Below the pieces are notes generated by a model, which worked only from the letters and a program-made list of their open reading frames with translations, was not told where the DNA came from and did not search any database. Below, piece by piece: positions 62,642 through 64,000 of a stretch of DNA of 64,000 nt. Source of the stretch: Streptomyces sp. NA02950 (lineage in GTDB: Bacteria; Actinomycetota; Actinomycetes; Streptomycetales; Streptomycetaceae); NCBI RefSeq assembly GCF_013364155.1, contig NZ_CP054916.1:8896001-8960000 (forward strand), given 5' to 3'. Each line of letters opens with the position of its first letter. Position 1 is the stretch's first letter. A program made the position numbers and the translations under genes.

Positions 62642-63031
62642 TCACAACCGGCTTCGGTCCTCGACCGTCCAGCCATCGCCCACCTCACGGCGCAGAGCCG
62701 CCAGTGCGGCGTGCGCCCGTTCTCTGAACGCTCGCCACTCCTCTTCGGGCCACGGGGACGGATCCGGTGGGTAGTCCCAGTCGATCGACGACTGGTCCCA
62801 CTCGCACAACGTCTCCAGCTCGGTCCGTGTGGCCGCGCTGACCGGCAGGCGATCGAGCTCGCAGGGGGAGCCGTACGGGCTGTCGGCGTCGGATGGCCAC
62901 AGTGGGGTGTGCGGGACACCGTGCTCCGGCCGCGGCACAGCTGTCGCGGAGGCGGTCGCGGCGGTCGCGGCGGACGGCGCGATGACATCCATCGGATCGA
63001 ACCCGTCGAACGACACGAACTGGGCAAGCAT
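62642..63031 (-). CDS. Hypothetical protein, acidic
   Basis: A 129-residue protein from ATG 63031, with GGAGG about nine bases upstream; a longer open frame to 63517 has no good start and is arginine-biased, so I reject it. The protein is acidic and Trp/Pro-rich in its second half (CEWDQSSIDWDYPPDPSPWPEEEW), then helical (RERAHAALAALRREVGDG). No known domain, signal or membrane segment. Small acidic proteins like this are sometimes immunity or antitoxin partners, but no toxin gene adjoins, so I assign no function. Confidence 0.6.
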   Translation of the reverse strand: MLAQFVSFDGFDPMDVIAPSAATAATASATAVPRPEHGVPHTPLWPSDADSPYGSPCELDRLPVSAATRTELETLCEWDQSSIDWDYPPDPSPWPEEEWRAFRERAHAALAALRREVGDGWTVEDRSRL

Positions 63032-63150
63032 CTCGTCAATCCTCCACCGCCATCGGGCTACCCGGCCGGAAGCGCCGGCCCGACGCCAGGACGTCGTATC
63101 CACCCCAGAAGTGGCGAGATTGCCAGAGCCCAACGGATTCCCGTCAGGCG

Positions 63151-63918
63151 TCAAAACCGCGCGCGCAGCCGTTCGTCTCCGCCCCCCTCGGCCCCGTACT
63201 GCCCCTGTTGCTCCACCACGCGGGCACCGGTGGGGTGCGCGGCCGGGCCGCCATGGGCGCGGTGCGCCGGGTGCTGGCATCCGTGCCCGATCGTGCGGCC
63301 GTCGCCACCCTCGCACCCGTCGCGCGTGCGAGGGACACCCCGGTCGGCAGCCGTAAGCAGGCCGCCCGCGCACGGGTGGAACTGCCCGGTGAGACGGCAT
63401 TCGCCGCCCTGCTCGCCGCCTGGGACGAACCGGGGCGGCACCATGACGTCCGCGCCGTCCTCGCCCGCGGACTGCTCGCCCGCATCGGCGAACCCGGCGT
63501 CGCCGACCGGCTAACACCGTGGTGGACGGGCTCCTGACCGCGGGACTGCGGCGCGAGGCGTCCGACGCCGCCTTCGCCGTCGCCTGCGCCGGGCTGCACG
63601 CGGGCGACGCCTCCCCGGCCCGCTGGGAACGCTATCTGGCGCTGGTCGAGGAGCGCCCCGACCGGCTGACCGGCCGTGAGACCTTTCTGAGCCACGACAA
63701 CCTCGCGGTGCGCGAAGCGACCCTCAGTGTCGTCCGCACAACTGCGTGAGCACGGCGGCGGGGCGGCCGGACTCACCGCCCTCACGCTGGTGCGCGTGAT
63801 CGGAAGGCAGAGCGGCTGGGCGGACGTCTGGCGGGCCGAGCTCGACGCGCTGCGCCGGTACGACGACCCGGACACGGCCGAACAGGCCCTGCTCGTCGAC
63901 CCCGGGGATGGTTGGTGA
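63151..63918 (+). pseudogene. Eroded HEAT-like repeat coding sequence
   Basis: Three consecutive frames give good actinobacterial repeat-protein sequence. First, APLGPVLPLLLHHAG to LLARIGEPGVADRL (stop at 63535-63537). Second, VVDGLLTAGLRREASDAAF to AVREATLSVV (stop by 63749). Third, LREHGGGAAGLTALTLVRV to RRYDDPDTAEQALLVDPGDGW (stop 63918). Each is helical, as in HEAT or ARM repeats, and they join naturally if a base is changed near 63510 and again near 63735. No convincing ribosome site or start precedes the first. It looks like the C-terminal remnant of a larger repeat protein, or a gene broken by sequencing errors. The last 82 bp of the window hold nothing I can support. Confidence 0.5.
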
Positions 63919-64000
63919 CCGTCCGCCCCGGCGCGCGTCTGCTCCCGGCACGCGCCCGCCTCAGCGCCCATCCGCCCGGGGCCACGCCGCGTCGTGCGCG

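Noticed and set aside
62711..63514. A 267-codon plus-strand frame across the 129-residue gene
   Set aside because: Pro/Ser/Arg-rich, with no ribosome site, and antisense to a better-supported gene.

Overview
This window is very GC-rich (about 72% by eye), with genes packed in short translationally coupled operons (many ATGA, GTGA or TGATG overlaps), frequent GTG starts and purine-rich ribosome sites. Together with two family 2B encapsulin genes, an ergothioneine cluster, Tat-exported glycosidases and a degenerate parS-like site, this points to a chromosomal segment of a Streptomyces or close relative. I see no tRNA, rRNA, CRISPR array, insertion sequence or prophage.

Layout. 0-3.2 kb: the 3' end of a flavin monooxygenase, then an APC permease with an unknown partner gene. 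3.5-7.8 kb: a three-gene glycerol-type module (FGGY kinase, FAD dehydrogenase with a Bfd-like 2Fe-2S tail, FAD/NAD oxidoreductase) behind a 15-bp-periodic CGATCG array. 7.9-9.7 kb: an S4 RNA-binding protein and dihydrolipoyl dehydrogenase. 9.8-15.9 kb: a double-AAA ATPase, a metallopeptidase-fold/VWA protein and a frameshifted helical-repeat gene, in one leftward operon. 16.1-20.3 kb: an Old Yellow Enzyme divergent from a MerR regulator, an MBL hydrolase and an orphan glutamate synthase small subunit. 20.5-25.8 kb: a steroid C/D-ring (HIP) degradation locus (echA20-ipdA-ipdB-ipdC divergent from two SDRs) with a 36-bp palindrome between the divergent arms. 25.9-28.3 kb: a secreted serine hydrolase and a cell-wall hydrolase (Rpf-like, LysM, M23).

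28.5-39.3 kb: a LacI-controlled operon that looks built for N-glycan use. It encodes a sugar ABC importer, a GH5_18-like beta-mannosidase and a GH38 alpha-mannosidase without visible signal peptides, and a GH85 endoglycosidase with a Tat signal. The simplest model is that the exported enzyme frees glycans from glycoproteins, the importer takes them up, and cytosolic mannosidases trim them. 39.4-43.8 kb: egtABCD for ergothioneine. 44.0-47.4 kb: a quinone-oxidoreductase-like gene and two dissimilar acyl-CoA dehydrogenases. 47.6-50.7 kb: a 64-residue membrane protein and two tandem family 2B encapsulin shell genes with no recognisable cargo enzyme. 51.1-53.3 kb: an exported PLC-like phosphodiesterase and two disrupted acetyltransferase genes. 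53.3-57.3 kb: ROK repressor, xylB and divergent xylA. 57.7-62.1 kb: SNF2 helicase plus SWIM protein. 62.2-64 kb: small genes and eroded HEAT-like coding sequence.

Several genes carry apparent single-base frameshifts (near 14.04, 52.16, 52.69-52.78, 63.51 and 63.74 kb). At least one lies at a short C run, so sequencing error and true decay cannot be separated here. Family assignments rest on reading motifs and remembered homologues, not on a database search.
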